A stretch of DNA of 64,000 nt. It comes from Eutreptiella sp. 'Long Island Sound 2002' (taxonomy: Eukaryota > Euglenozoa > Euglenophyceae > Eutreptiales > Eutreptiaceae). Positions 47,001 to 59,189 of this stretch are shown here, one piece after another (position 1 is the first letter of the stretch; each line of letters opens with the position of its first letter). The position numbers were made by a program, and so were the translations under genes. The notes beneath the pieces are model-generated. The model was not told the DNA's origin and ran no database searches. It saw nothing but the letters and a program-made list of their open reading frames with translations. Location: positions 81,133,918 to 81,197,917 of the forward strand of contig OZ038382.1 of assembly GCA_964036045.1 (NCBI GenBank), in the 5' to 3' direction.

Positions 47001-50000
47001 TTGTGGGTCCCAATGCGTCACCACGGGCTCAAAATGGGCTAAAACCACTTGTTGGAGCATCCCAAATGGTCCAACATCACTTTTGGGAAAATGCGTTTTG
47101 ACCCATTTTCAACCCATTTTTGGTCGCACAACGGCCCAATTTCAAGCATTTTTGGGATTTTCCATGGGCCAAAACGTGTCGCCACGGGCTCAAAACGGAC
47201 GAAAAACACTTGTTGGAGCATTCCGAATGGTCCAAGATCGGTTTTGGGAAATTGCTTTCTTGACCCATTTTTGGTTCCAAGATGGCCCATTTTCAAGGCA
47301 TTTTGGTGTTTTCCATGGGCTAAAACGCGTCACCGCGTGCTCAAAGCCGGCGAAAAAACTTGTTTGAGCATCCCAAATGGTCCACGATCACTTTTGCCAA
47401 AACACCCTTTTGACCCACCTTTGACCCATTTTTGGTCCCAAAACATCCCATTTGCAAGGAACTTTGGGGTTCTTTGTGGGTCCCAATGCGTCACCACGGG
47501 CTCAAAATGGGCTAAAACCACTTGTTGGAGCATCCCAAGTGGTCCAGCATCACTTTTGGGCAAATGCGTTTTGACCCATTTTCAACCCATTTTTGGTCCC
47601 ACAACGGCCCAATTTCAAGCAATTTTGGCATTTTCCAAGGCCCAAAACGTGTCGCCACGGGCTCAAAACGGACTAAAAACACTTGTTGGAGCAATCGGAA
47701 TGGTCCAAGATCAGTTTTGGGAAATTGCTTTCTTGACACATTTTTGGTTCCAAGATGGCCCATTTTCAAGGCATTTTGGTGTTTTCCATGGGCTAAAACG
47801 CGTCACCGCGGGCTCAAAGCGGGCGAAAAAACTTGTTTGAGCATCCCAAATGGTCCACGATCACTTTTGCCAAAACACCCTTTTGACCCACCTTTGACCC
47901 ATTTTTGGTCCCAAAACATCCCATTTGCAAGGAACTTTGGGGTTCTTTGTGGGTCCCAATGCGTCACCACGGGCTCAAAATGGGCTAAAACCACTTGTTG
48001 GAGCATCCCAAGTGGTCCAGCATCACTTTTGGGCAAATGCGTTTTGACCCATTTTCAACCCATTTTTGGTCCCACAACGGCCCAATTTCAAGCAATTTTG
48101 GCATTTTCCAAGGCCCAAAACGTGTCGCCACGGGCTCAAAACGGACTAAAAACACTTGTTGGAGCAATCGGAATGGTCCAAGATCAGTTTTGGGAAATTG
48201 CTTTCTTGACACATTTTTGGTTCCAAGATGGCCCATTTTCAAGGCATTTTGGTGTTTTCCATGGGCTAAAACGCGTCACCGCGGGCTCAAAGCGGGCGAA
48301 AAAACTTGTTTGAGCATCCCAAATGGTCCACGATCACTTTTGCAAAAACACACTTTTGACCCAAATCTGACCCATTTTTGGTCCCAAAACATCCCATTTG
48401 CAAGGAATTTTGGGTTCTTTGTGGGTCCCAATGCGTCACCACGGGCTCAAAACTGGCTAAAACCACTTGTTGGAGCATCCCAAATGGTCTAACATCACTT
48501 TTGGGAAAATACCTTTTGACCCATTTTCAACCCATTTTTGGTCCCACAACGGCCCACTTTCAAGCAATTTTGGCATTTTCCAATGCCCAAAACGCGTCGC
48601 CACGGGCTCAAAACGGACTAAAAACACTTGTTGGAGCATTCCGAATGGTCCAAGATCAGTTTTGGGAAATTGCTTTTTTGACCCATTTTTGGTTCCAAGA
48701 TGGCCCATTTTCAAGGCATTTTGGGGTTTTCCATGGGCTAAAACGCGTCACCGCGGGCTCAAAGCGGGCGAAAAAACTTGTTTGAGCATCCCAAATGGTC
48801 CACGATCACTTTTGCAAAAACACACTTTTGACCCAAATCTGACCCATTTTTGGTCCCAAAAGATCCCATTTGCAAGGAATTTTGGGGTTCTTTGTGGGTC
48901 CCAATGCGTCACCACGGGCTCAAAATGGGCTAAAACCACTTGTTGGAGCATCCCAAATGGTCCAACATCACTTTTGGGAAAATGCGTTTTGACCCATTTT
49001 CAACCCATTTTTGGTCGCACAACGGCCCAATTTCAAGCATTTTTGGGATTTTCCATGGGCCAAAACGTGTCGCCACGGGCTCAAAACGGACGAAAAACAC
49101 TTGTTGGAGCATTCCGAATGGTCCAAGATCGGTTTTGGGAAATTGCTTTCTTGACCCATTTTTGGTTCCAAGATGGCCCATTTTCAAGGCATTTTGGTGT
49201 TTTCCATGGGCTAAAACGCGTCACCGCGGGCTCAAAGCTGGCGAAAAAACTTGTTTGAGCATCCCAAATGGTCCACGATCACTTTTGCCAAAACACCCTT
49301 TTGACCCACCTTTGACCCATTTTTGGTCCCAAAACATCCCATTTGCAAGGAACTTTGGGGTTCTTTGTGGGTCCCAATGCGTCACCACGGGCTCAAAATG
49401 GGCTAAAACCACTTGTTGGAGCATCCCAAGTGGTCCAGCATCACTTTTGGGCAAATGCGTTTTGACCCATTTTCAACCCATTTTTGGTCCCACAACGGCC
49501 CAATTTCAAGCAATTTTGGCATTTTCCAAGGCCCAAAACGTGTCGCCACGGGCTCAAAACGGACTAAAAACACTTGTTGGAGCAATCGGAATGGTCCAAG
49601 ATCAGTTTTGGGAAATTGCTTTCTTGACACATTTTTGGTTCCAAGATGGCCCATTTTCAAGGCATTTTGGTGTTTTCCATGGGCTAAAACGCGTCACCGC
49701 GGGCTCAAAGCGGGCGAAAAAACTTGTTTGAGCATCCCAAATGGTCCACGATCACTTTTGCCAAAACACCCTTTTGACCCACCTTTGACCCATTTTTGGT
49801 CCCAAAACATCCCATTTGCAAGGAACTTTGGGGTTCTTTGTGGGTCCCAATGCGTCACCACGGGCTCAAAATGGGCTAAAACCACTTGTTGGAGCATCCC
49901 AAGTGGTCCAGCATCACTTTTGGGCAAATGCGTTTTGACCCATTTTCAACCCATTTTTGGTCCCACAACGGCCCAATTTCAAGCAATTTTGGCATTTTCC

Positions 50001-53000
50001 AAGGCCCAAAACGTGTCGCCACGGGCTCAAAACGGACTAAAAACACTTGTTGGAGCAATCGGAATGGTCCAAGATCAGTTTTGGGAAATTGCTTTCTTGA
50101 CACATTTTTGGTTCCAAGATGGCCCATTTTCAAGGCATTTTGGTGTTTTCCATGGGCTAAAACGCGTCACCGCGGGCTCAAAGCGGGCGAAAAAACTTGT
50201 TTGAGCATCCCAAATGGTCCACGATCTCTTTTTCGAAAACACCCTTTTGACCCACTTTTGACCCATTTTTGGTCCCAAAAGATCCCATTTGCAAGGAATT
50301 TTGGGGTTCCTTGTGGGTCCCAATGCGTCACCAGGGGCTCAAAATGGGCTAAAACCACTTGTTGGAGCATCCCAAATGGTCCAGCATCCCTTTTGGGAGA
50401 ATACCTTTTGACCCATTTCCAACCCATTTTTGGTCCCACAACGGCCCACTTTCAAGCAATTCTTGGATTTTCCATGGGCCAAAACGTGTCGCCACGGGCT
50501 CAAAACGGACTAAAAACACTTGTTGGAGCATTCCCAATGGTCCAAGATCAGTTTTGGGAAATTGCTTTCTTGACCCATTTTTGGTTCCAAGATGGCCCAT
50601 TTTCAAGGCATTTTGGGGTTTTCCATGGGCTAAAACGCGTCACCGCGGGCTCAAAGCGGGCGAAAAAACTTGTTTGAGCATCCCAAATGGTCCACGATCA
50701 CTTTTGCAAAAACACACTTTTGACCCAAATCTGACCCATTTTTGGTCCCAAAACATCCCATTTGCAAGGAATTTTGGGTTCTTTGTGGGTCCCAATGCGT
50801 CACCACGGGCTCAAAACGGGCTAAAACCACTTGTTGGAGCATCCCAAATGGTCTAACATCACTTTTGGGAAAATACCTTTTGACCCATTTTCAACCCATT
50901 TTTGGTCCCACAACGGCCCACTTTCAAGCAATTTTGGCATTTTCCAATGCCCAAAACGCGTCGCCACGGGCTCAAAACGGACTAAAAACACTTGTTGGAG
51001 CATTCCGAATGGTCCAAGATCAGTTTTGGGAAATTGCTTTTTTGACCCATTTTTGGTTCCAAGATGGCCCATTTTCAAGGCATTTTGGGGTTTTCCATGG
51101 GCTAAAACGCGTCACCGCGGGCTCAAAGCGGGCGAAAAAACTTGTTTGAGCATCCCAAATGGTCCACGATCACTTTTGCAAAAACACACTTTTGACCCAA
51201 ATCTGACCCATTTTTGGTCCCAAAAGATCCCATTTGCAAGGAATTTTGGGGTTCTTTGTGGGTCCCAATGCGTCACCACGGGCTCAAAATGGGCTAAAAC
51301 CACTTGTTGGAGCATCCCAAATGGTCCAACATCACTTTTGGGAAAATGCGTTTTGACCCATTTTCAACCCATTTTTGGTCGCACAACGGCCCAATTTCAA
51401 GCATTTTTGGGATTTTCCATGGGCCAAAACGTGTCGCCACGGGCTCAAAACGGACGAAAAACACTTGTTGGAGCATTCCGAATGGTCCAAGATCGGTTTT
51501 GGGAAATTGCTTTCTTGACCCATTTTTGGTTCCAAGATGGCCCATTTTCAAGGCATTTTGGTGTTTTCCATGGGCTAAAACGCGTCACCGCGGGCTCAAA
51601 GCTGGCGAAAAAACTTGTTCGAGCATCCCAAATGGTCCACGATCTTTTTTTCAAAAACACCCTTTTGACCCACTTTTGACCCATTTTTGGTCCCAAAACA
51701 TCCCATTTGCAAGGAATTTTGGGGTTCTTTGTGGGTCCCAATGCGTCACCACGGGCTCAAAATGGGCTAAAACCACTTGTTGGAGCATCCCAAATGGTCT
51801 AGCGGCACTTTTGGGAAAATACGTTTTGACCCATTTTCAACCCATTTTTGGTCCCACAACGGCCCACTTTCAAGCAATTTTGGCATTTTCCATGGGCCAA
51901 AAGGTCTCGCCACGGGCTCAAAACGGACTAAAAACACTTGTTGGAGCATTCCCAATGGTCCAAGATCAGTTTTGGGAAATTGCTTTCTTGACCCTTTTTT
52001 GGTTCCAAGATGGCCCATTTTCAAGGCATTTTGGTGTTTTCCATGGGCTAAAACACGTCACCGCGGGCTCAAAGCGGGCGAAAAAACTTGTTTGAGCATC
52101 CCAAATGGTCCACGATCACTTTTGCCAAAACACCCTTTTGACCCACTTTTGACCCATTTTTGGTCCCAAAACATCCCATTTGCAAGGAATTTTGGGGTTC
52201 TTTGTGGGTCCCAATGCGTCACCACGGGCTCAAAATGGGCTAAAACCACTTGTTGGAGCATCCCAAGTGGTCCAGCATCACTTTTGGGAAAATGCGTTTT
52301 GACCCATTTTCAACCCATTTTTGGTCCCACAACGGCCCACTTTCAAGCAATTTTGGCATTTTCCAAGGCCCAAAACGTGTCGCCACGGGCTCAAAACGGA
52401 CTAAAAACACTTGTTGGAGCAATCGGAATGGTCCAAGATCAGTTTTGGGAAATTGCTTTCTTGACACATTTTTGGTTCCAAGATGGCCCATTTTCAAGGC
52501 ATTGTGGTGTTTTCCATGGGCTAAAACGCGTCACCGCGGGCTCAAAGCGGGCGAAAAAACTTGTTTGAGCATCCCAAATGGTCCACGATCTCTTTTTCAA
52601 AAACACACTTTTGACTTACTTTTGACCCATTTTTGGTCCCAAAACATCCCATTTGCAAGGAATTTTGGGGTTCTTTGTGGGTCCCAATGCGTCACCACGG
52701 GCTCAAAATGGGCTAAAACCACTTGTTGGAGCATCCCAAATGGTCCAGCATCACTTTTGGGAAAATACGTTTTGACCCATTTTCAACCCATTTTTGGTCC
52801 CACAACGGCCCACTTTCCCGCATCTTTGGGATTTTCCATGGGCCAAAAGGTCTCGCCACGGGCTCAAAACGGACTAAAAACACTTGTTGGAGCATTCCGA
52901 ATGGTCCAAGATCAGTTTTGGGAAATTGCTTTTTTGACCCATTTTTGGTTCCAAGATGGCCCATTTTCAAGGCATTTTGGGGTTTTCCATGGGCTAAAAC

Positions 53001-54300
53001 GCGTCACCGCGGGCTCAAAGCGGGCGAAAAAACTTGTTTGAGCATCCCAAATGGTCCACGATCACTTTTGCAAAAACACACTTTTGACCCAAATCTGACC
53101 CATTTTTGGTCCCAAAACATCCCATTTGCAAGGAATTTTGGGGTTCTTTGTGGGTCCCAATGCGTCACCACGGGCTCAAAACGGGCTAAAACCTCTTGTT
53201 GGAGCATCCCAAATGGTCTAGCGGCACTTTTGGGAGAATACCTTTTGACCCATTTTAAACCCATTTTTGGTCCCACAACGGCCCACTTTCAAGCAATTTT
53301 GGCATTTTCCAAGGCCCAAAACGCGTCGCCACGGGCTCAAAACGGACTAAAAACACTTGTTGGAGCATTCCGAATGGTCCAAGATCAGTTTTGGGAAATT
53401 GCTTTTTTGACCCATTTTTGGTTCCAAGATGGCCCATTTTCAAGGCATTTTGGGGTTTTCCATGGGCTAAAACGCGTCACCGCGGGCTCAAAGCGGGCGA
53501 AAAAACTTGTTTGAGCATCCCAAATGGTCCACGATCACTTTTGCAAAAACACACTTTTGACCCAAATCTGACCCAATTTTGGTCCCAAAAGATCCCATTT
53601 GCAAGGAATTTTGGGGTTCTTTGTGGGTCCCAATGCGTCACCACGGGCTCAAAATGGGCTAAAACCACTTGTTGGAGCATCCCAAATGGTCTAACATCAC
53701 TTTTGGGAAAATACATTTTGACCCATTTTCAACCCATTTTTGGTCCCACAACGGCCCAATTTCAAGCAATTTTGGGATTTTCCATGGGCCAAAATGTGTC
53801 GCCACGGGCTCAAAACGGACTAAAAGCACTTGTTGGAGCATTCCCAATGGTCCAAGATCAGTTTTGGGAAATTGCTTTCTTGACCCATTTTTGGTTCCAA
53901 GATGGCCCATTTTCAAGGCATTTTGGTGTTTTCCATGGGCTAAAACGCGTCACCGCGGGCTCAAAGCGGGCGAAAAAACTTGTTTGAGCATGCCAAATGG
54001 TCCTCGATCTTTTTTTCAGAAACACCCTTTTGACCCACCTTTGACCCATTTTTGGTCCCAAAACATCCCATTTGCAAGGAATTTTGGGGTTCTTTGTGGG
54101 TCCCAATGCATCACCACGGGCTCAAAATGGGCTAAGAACACTTGTTGGAGCATCCCAAGTGGTCGAGCATCACTTTTGGGGAAATGCGTTTTGACCCATT
54201 TTCAACCCATTTTTGGTCCCACAACAACCCAATTTCAAGCAATTTTGGCATTTTCCATGGGCCAAAACGCGTCACCACGGGCACAAGACGGACTAAAACC
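44002..54300. repeat. 473-bp trimeric higher-order repeat (about 22 copies)
   Basis: Three monomer types follow each other in fixed order: one with CCGCGGGCTCAAAGCGGGCG, one with TTTGTGGGTCCCAATGCGTC, and a shorter one with CAGTTTTGGGAAATTGC. CCATGGGCT of type one recurs at 44002, 44476, 44949, 45422 and so on, a 473-bp period (occasionally 472). Copies are far more alike than neighbouring monomers, the signature of higher-order repeats. Nested duplications are present. All units have the same orientation. Open frames of about 263 codons on both strands are by-products of the repeat. Confidence 0.95.
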
Positions 54301-55083
54301 ACTTGTTGGAGCATTCCCAATGGTCCAAGATCAGTTTTGAACAATTACTTCTTTGAACCCCATTTTTGACTCATTTTTGGTCCCACAACGCCCCACTTTC
54401 AAGACATTTTGGGGTTCTCCGTGGGCCAAAGTGCGTCACCACGGGCTCAAAATGGGCTGAAAACTCTTGTTTGAGCATCCCCAATGATACAACATCACTT
54501 TTGGAAAGACACGTTTTTGGATCCATTTTTGACCCATTTTGGATCCCAAATTGGCCCATTTTCAAGCAATTGTAGGGTCTTCACTGGGCCCAAATCCGTC
54601 ACCAACGGCTCAAAATGGGCCAGAAACACTTGTTGGAGCATCCGGAATGGTCCAAGATCCTTTTTGGAAAAACACGCTTTGGACCCATTTTTGACCCTTT
54701 TTTGGTGCCAGACGGCCCATGTTCAAGGCATTTTGGGGTTTTCCATGCCGTGGTGACGCATTTTGGCCCATGGAAAATTCCAAGAAGTCTTGAAAAGGCG
54801 CCGTTTTGGGGACCAAAAATGGGTCAAAAATGGGTCAAAAGTGTGGTTTTAAAAAACCGTTCGAGGACCATTGGGGATGCTCTAACAAGTGTTTTTAGCC
54901 CGTTTTGAGCCCATTTTGAGCCCGTGGTGACGCATTTAGGCTCATGGAAAATCCTAAAATGCCTGGAAGACGGGCCGTTGTGCGACCAAAAATGGTTCAA
55001 AAATCGATGTTCATTGTGTTTTTCCAAAACTGATGTCGGACCATGTGGGGTGCTCCAACAAGTCTTTTCAGCCCGTTTGCAGA
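54301..55083. repeat. Diverged satellite edge with orientation switch
   Basis: The regular trimer decays here. Monomers at 54360-54600 match left-edge monomers: AAGACATTTTGGGGTTCTCC also at 37903, and GTAGGGTCTTCACTGGGCC also near 38310. At about 54748 the orientation flips (TTTTCCATGCCGTGGTGACG) and minus-sense monomers run to about 55083, where satellite similarity ends. Confidence 0.85.
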
Positions 55084-56039
55084 CGGAGGGCTCTGCGGGT
55101 CAAAGTGACCCTTCACCTGCGTGGTCCACTATTCCACTGGCCATTGGTAGCAGTTGTGGTCGATCCCCCCGTGCCCCCCTCTGGACAACCTCCGCGGTGG
55201 ATTGGCAATTTTGACCCTCTCACTTGGCCCTCACCATGTCATTGAGCCCCATTAACGTGGCCCTTTGACCCACCTCCTCTAGCCCTTTGTCCCCAGGTGA
55301 GGATCTGGCTTGGGGAGACCTTCCAGAGCTGCTATAGTTGTAGGATTGAGCCCCTCGGGGCTTTGATGCTGAGAGGTGTTTTAGTGGCGTCTCTCCAGCC
55401 ACCAAAATTGACACCTTCCCCGTCGCCACCACCATCCACAACCCGCACAATACCACCCAGAACGATTTGACTTGTGCTTGCCCACCCAATGCAAGCCCTC
55501 CCGCACGCCAACCTTCCTTGAGTTCATATACCCCAAGAAAACCCCCCTCGCTAGTATGAAAGGAGAGAATGTGGATTAGTCGTTCGCATTTTGTCACTAG
55601 AGGTGAGGAGCACGTAGCCGTGATCCTTGACGCCATCCCTACTCCCCCAAAGCCCCCCCCCCCCCCTAACCAACGCCGCACCCCAATAGCCCACCGCGTC
55701 GGCCCCATTTCCCTGCAACAAGGGGTCACCTGACGCCTACTTAGTCTAGCGGGCACCAGTCGTCACTACTCCCCCTCCCCGCCCAAGCGCACCCGGTCTA
55801 CCTCCACCATAGTGCCACCTATCCTAGAAGATCACCAAGCCTTCTTGCCTGCTCCCCAACGGCGGCCATATTTCAGGTTGTTGCTGCCCCTAGCCCCTCA
55901 TTGCGGTCCCTCTCCACGGCAGCAAATTGGGGTCCTTGTTGCCTCCTACAAGACCCCAAGCCCCCCAATCGGCACTGTGGAGAAGGAATATCATTGACTA
56001 TTTTCCTGTGACGTGTAGGCAAAGAAGATTTTTCCAAAG
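55084..56039. other. Moderately GC-rich sequence, no assignable gene
   Basis: A minus frame of 178 codons (55756-55220) and several shorter plus frames are open. The minus frame has a Gly/Trp-rich stretch from the C run at 55656-55667 and no recognised motif. I do not call a gene. Confidence 0.3.
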
Positions 56040-56860
56040 GTGTTTTTCAACACCGCATCCCGTCGAAAATCGGTCCCAAACAGGGTCCTTGTGCATCTTG
56101 GCTCCCGGCGAGCTTCCTCCAAATTGCCTTGCTCTCTTTTGCATGTGATCAAGGGGCTCCTAGGCTACACAAAACACATTCATTTGTGCATGGACTCCAC
56201 GGTGGCAGGGTTTTGCCTTTGGAGAGCAGGCAGACTAGAAGCACACTGCCGGCACAAATGTGGTTCTCAGTGAGTAACATCTGGATTGCCGTTGGTTCGT
56301 TTGCATGTGATGGAGCGGCTCCTAGGCTACACGAAACACTTTCATTTGTGCATGAACTCGACCATGGCACAACATGGCACTCATTCCACCATCAGGCGAC
56401 AGCCCACGGGTTTTGCTGTTGGAGAGCAGGAAGACTCTAGGCATATTATAGGCAAAAACGGCAAAAGTGGGTCCCAAACAGCGTATTTGTAAATCTTGTT
56501 TCTTGGCGAGTGTCCTATGAATTGTCTTGGTCTTTTTTGTATGTGATCAAGCGGCTCTCGGGCTTCACCAAACGCGTTCACAGTTGCATGGACTCCACGT
56601 TCGCGCGGTATGGCACTCGTTCTACTAGCAGCAGCCATTTGGCCTTTGGAGAGCATTCACGTTATAGGCAAAAGCGCCAAAAATGGGTCCCAAGCAGCAA
56701 CGCACTTGTGCATCATGGTTCGCTTCGAACATCCTCTCAATTGCCTTGCTCTCTTGACATGTGATGGAGCGCCCGCCAGGCAACACAAAGCGTCCTTATT
56801 TGTGCATGACGTCCTTGATGGCACGGCACAGCACTCGTTCCACCAAACCGACACACGGCA
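56040..56860. repeat. Four diverged copies of a 160-230-bp repeat
   Basis: The block GCATGTGATC or GATGG, AGCGGCTCC, CTACAC-AAACAC, TCATTTGTGCATG, ACTCCAC recurs near 56140, 56300, 56535 and 56758. GGTCCCAAACAG or GGTCCCAAGCAG occurs near 56070, 56470 and 56685, and TTTGGAGAGCA or GTTGGAGAGCAGG near 56218, 56420 and 56643. Spacing varies from 160 to 235 bp because of internal deletions. Confidence 0.85.
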
Positions 56861-57242
56861 CGGCGGTGCAATACCCCGTCTACAAAATGTTCCCCCCCTC
56901 CCCCTCGGTGGTTATCTTGGTTAGGCTGCAGTGTCTTGGCACTATAGAGCCCGTCAAGCATGGATTTGGGGGTGCTAGGGTGGTCTTTGCGGACAAATTT
57001 GGGGGCTGGAGGTGGGCTGGTGGTGGGCAATAATGCCTCTTGCAAGATTCCCAAGGCCATCTTGCCATGTATTGAACATGGAGACCCTTGACGTGGGGTT
57101 ACGACACCGAGCGGCCCGGCAAAGGCTTGCCCTTGGCGAGGCCACAAGGGAACGAAGAAAAAGCCACTGCATGTACGCTTGAGAAACCAGATTTGAACCC
57201 GGTGGATGCATTTGGTGCCCTTCATGCAAAAATCCTTGGGGC
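56861..57242. other. No gene seen
   Basis: Mixed-composition sequence between two repeat blocks. Minus frames of 232-240 codons cross it and the CA-AAGGG block but are Pro/Ser-rich, with repeat-driven content. Confidence 0.35.
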
Positions 57243-57565
57243 AGAACCCCCCCCCCCCGCAGAAAGGATGCAGAAAGGGGGTTCGAGCGCACAAAGGGTG
57301 TGCAGAAAGGGTGCAAAAAGGGGGTTCTAGCGCAGAAAAGGGGGTGCACAAAGGGTGCACAAAGGGTGCTAGAACCCCCCTTCCAGCAAAAGGGGTGTGT
57401 GTAGAAAATCCTGCAAAACGGACCGTTTCGGACAAAAGTGAAAATCAGCCACCAAATGGGGTGTAGACATGTGGTGATTGGCCCCAAACCACCTTCTAAC
57501 CACACAAGGTGGTGTGGCTTGGGTAAACATGCAAAAAGGGCGCTAGAAGGGGGGGGTTCTTGCGC
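57243..57565. repeat. Tandem and inverted GCACAAAGGG / TTCTAGCGC repeats
   Basis: GCAGAAAGG, GCACAAAGGGTG and GCAAAAAGGGGG units alternate with GGGGGTTCTAGCGC or GGGGGTTCGAGCGC between 57265 and 57375. The inverted form GTGCTAGAACCCCCC lies at 57358-57372. A further GGGCGCTAGAAGGGGG and GGGTTCTTGCGC pair is at 57538-57565. The AAAGGG-core style matches the element ends at 58430-58690 and 61115-61260, so this may be a terminus of another element. Confidence 0.7.
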
Positions 57566-57659
57566 ACCTTCAAGCGACGCACCCCATGGTGCAGAGGGGC
57601 ATGGAGGCAGTGGTGCGGATCCCCGTAGTGCGAGGGCTGAGAGGCGGTCTGGGGTGTAG

Positions 57660-57920
57660 ACACAGCCACAGACAGCGGCCTTGGAGGCAGTGATCAAGGA
57701 CTTGGTGGCAAAGAATCACGCTTTGCAGACGGACCGGACCAACATGGTCAAGGAGTTGGAGACAGCCAAGGGCAAGGGCCACGTCTTGCAGGAGCAGGTG
57801 ACGGCCCTCCAGACCAGAGTGGGGGAGTTGGAGGAAGATTGAAACTTCCTCCGAGGCACCATCCGAAGCCTCCTGGCAGCCCCCACCCCCACCCCCTGTT
57901 CAGGATCCTCAGGGTCTCAA
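57660..57920 (+). pseudogene. Coiled-coil protein fragment, in-frame stops
   Basis: The frame after a TAG at 57657 reads TAALEAVIKDLVAKNHALQ, MVKELETAKGKGHVLQEQV, ALQTRVGELEED. The Leu/Val/Ile spacing is heptad-like over about 55 residues, a convincing coiled coil. A TGA at 57840 interrupts it, and the same frame goes on NFLRGTIRSLL, which keeps the heptad phase, before ending in a Pro/Ser tail. The frame is also open upstream of the TAG from 57438. A retrotransposon gag-like or element-encoded structural protein is possible, but not shown. Confidence 0.45.
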
Positions 57921-58364
57921 TGACTCCTACCCCCCACCCCTTCCACCCCCCCACCAACTGTTCAGGATGTCTTCGCCGCGGTGGGGTCCCTGCAGTGCAC
58001 GTTGCACAGCCTTTTTCAGAGAGTACCAGTACCCAAGGTGGTGTTTGGGGTGTGGGGGAGCCCCCCCTCCCCCAATGAAGCAAGGGATTCCCACTTGCAA
58101 GATGGTGGGGGGGGAGTCCTCACAAGGTCATGCATATGCTGTCCGACACAAACCATTGTGTTTCAATACGCGGGCCCTGCATGGCCCAATGCCATGGGTT
58201 CGGAAAAGGCCTGGTGGTGTTGGCGTATTCTGGCACTATGCCAGCGAACATGTTGCCGGTTAACTTGCAGTTGTTGCAGGATCCGGGATTCCCATGCGTC
58301 TGAGAACATGCATCCAAGCCTGATTTGACTGCCAGCCTGTACTGCAGTTTGCTAGGCTAGGTAG
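57921..58364. other. No clear gene
   Basis: A plus frame of 115 codons (57981-58328) is open, Cys-rich near its end (CICC, CCRLTCSCC), and follows the coiled-coil frame in the same register. It could be the remainder of that decayed ORF. G runs occur at 58105-58112 and 58363-58374. Confidence 0.3.
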
Positions 58365-58429
58365 GGGGGGGGGGCACCAAGACTTTACCAGGGGCAACAA
58401 AAGGGGGGGAAGGGGGAACGAAAGGGGAT

Positions 58430-58690
58430 GTAGGGGTAGGAATAAGCGTACGACAGGGGTACGACAGGGGTACGAAAGGGCCCAAAAAGGCACGAAAGGG
58501 GTCACGAAAGGGTGTACGAAAGGGTACCCTTTCGTATAGGTGTCAGTAAGAAAGGCGTACGAAAGGGGTCCCCCACCTACGAAGGGGTACCCTTTTGGTC
58601 GGCCTTTCGTAGCACCTTTCGTACAACCACGGCCCCTTTCGTACACAATTTGTACCCCTTTGGCAGCCCTTTCGTAGATGCATTCGTAGT
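58430..58690. repeat. Left subterminal repeats, large inverted repeat
   Basis: GTACGACAGGGGTACGAAAGGG units lie at 58445-58530 and the complementary CCCTTTCGTA units at 58528-58690. The core GTACGAAAGGGTACCCTTTCGTA-type junction is near 58512-58537. About eight units face right and about seven face left, so the block can fold into a long imperfect hairpin. Confidence 0.85.
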
Positions 58691-58756
58691 AACACCCGTC
58701 ACTTAGCGTATCCATTGGCCGCGATTGTTTCCCCATAGGTTCCTTATTACCGCACA

Positions 58757-59173
58757 ATGGATAATGAAGTGCGAGGATTTGTCGAAGCTTGTAGACGGCG
58801 GAAACTCCTCCCATTCGCAGATCTAGACGGCCACCAGAAAAAGGGCCAACAGCAAAGGCTCAGATGGGGTTCACAACTCTTGTGGCCCATCCTTCAAGAC
58901 CCCCGAGTCGCGTTGAGAAGACGCAGGGATGGAGGCCTATACATTAGTGGGGGACGTTGTGAACCTGATGTGTGGCAAGATGCGTATGAGAAAGACAGAG
59001 TGGCCGACGCCCTAAGGATCGTAACCCTCGATAGGGCACAACACCTGTCATGGGCCACAGCCCTTAAGATGGACAGACACTGCACAAAGGAGGAGCTGTA
59101 TACCACCAAGCAACCCTTGCGGCCCTTCCATGCGTTCCCGGTGGTTGTAAGCACCGTCACTAAAAGCAGCTAA
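58757..59173 (+). CDS. Element ORF 1 (138 codons, unrecognised)
   Basis: The ATG at 58757 gives MDNEVRGFVEACRRRKLLPF, then KKGQQQRLRWGSQLLWPIL. It continues RRRRDGGLYISGGRCEPDVW and DRVADALRIVTLDRAQHLSW to a TAA at 59171. It is basic and Arg-rich, consistent with a DNA-binding N-terminal region. It lies just inside the left repeats and 16 bases before the transposase-like frame, which is in another register. It may be its upstream exon or N-terminus. Confidence 0.4.
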   Translation: MDNEVRGFVEACRRRKLLPFADLDGHQKKGQQQRLRWGSQLLWPILQDPRVALRRRRDGGLYISGGRCEPDVWQDAYEKDRVADALRIVTLDRAQHLSWATALKMDRHCTKEELYTTKQPLRPFHAFPVVVSTVTKSS

Positions 59174-59189
59174 GGTATCCCTTAAGGAT

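Noticed and set aside
44211-54340. Families of 263-codon plus ORFs and 67-90-codon minus ORFs in the 473-bp repeat
   Set aside because: They recur once per repeat on both strands, overlap each other, and shift register because 473 is not divisible by three. They are satellite by-products.
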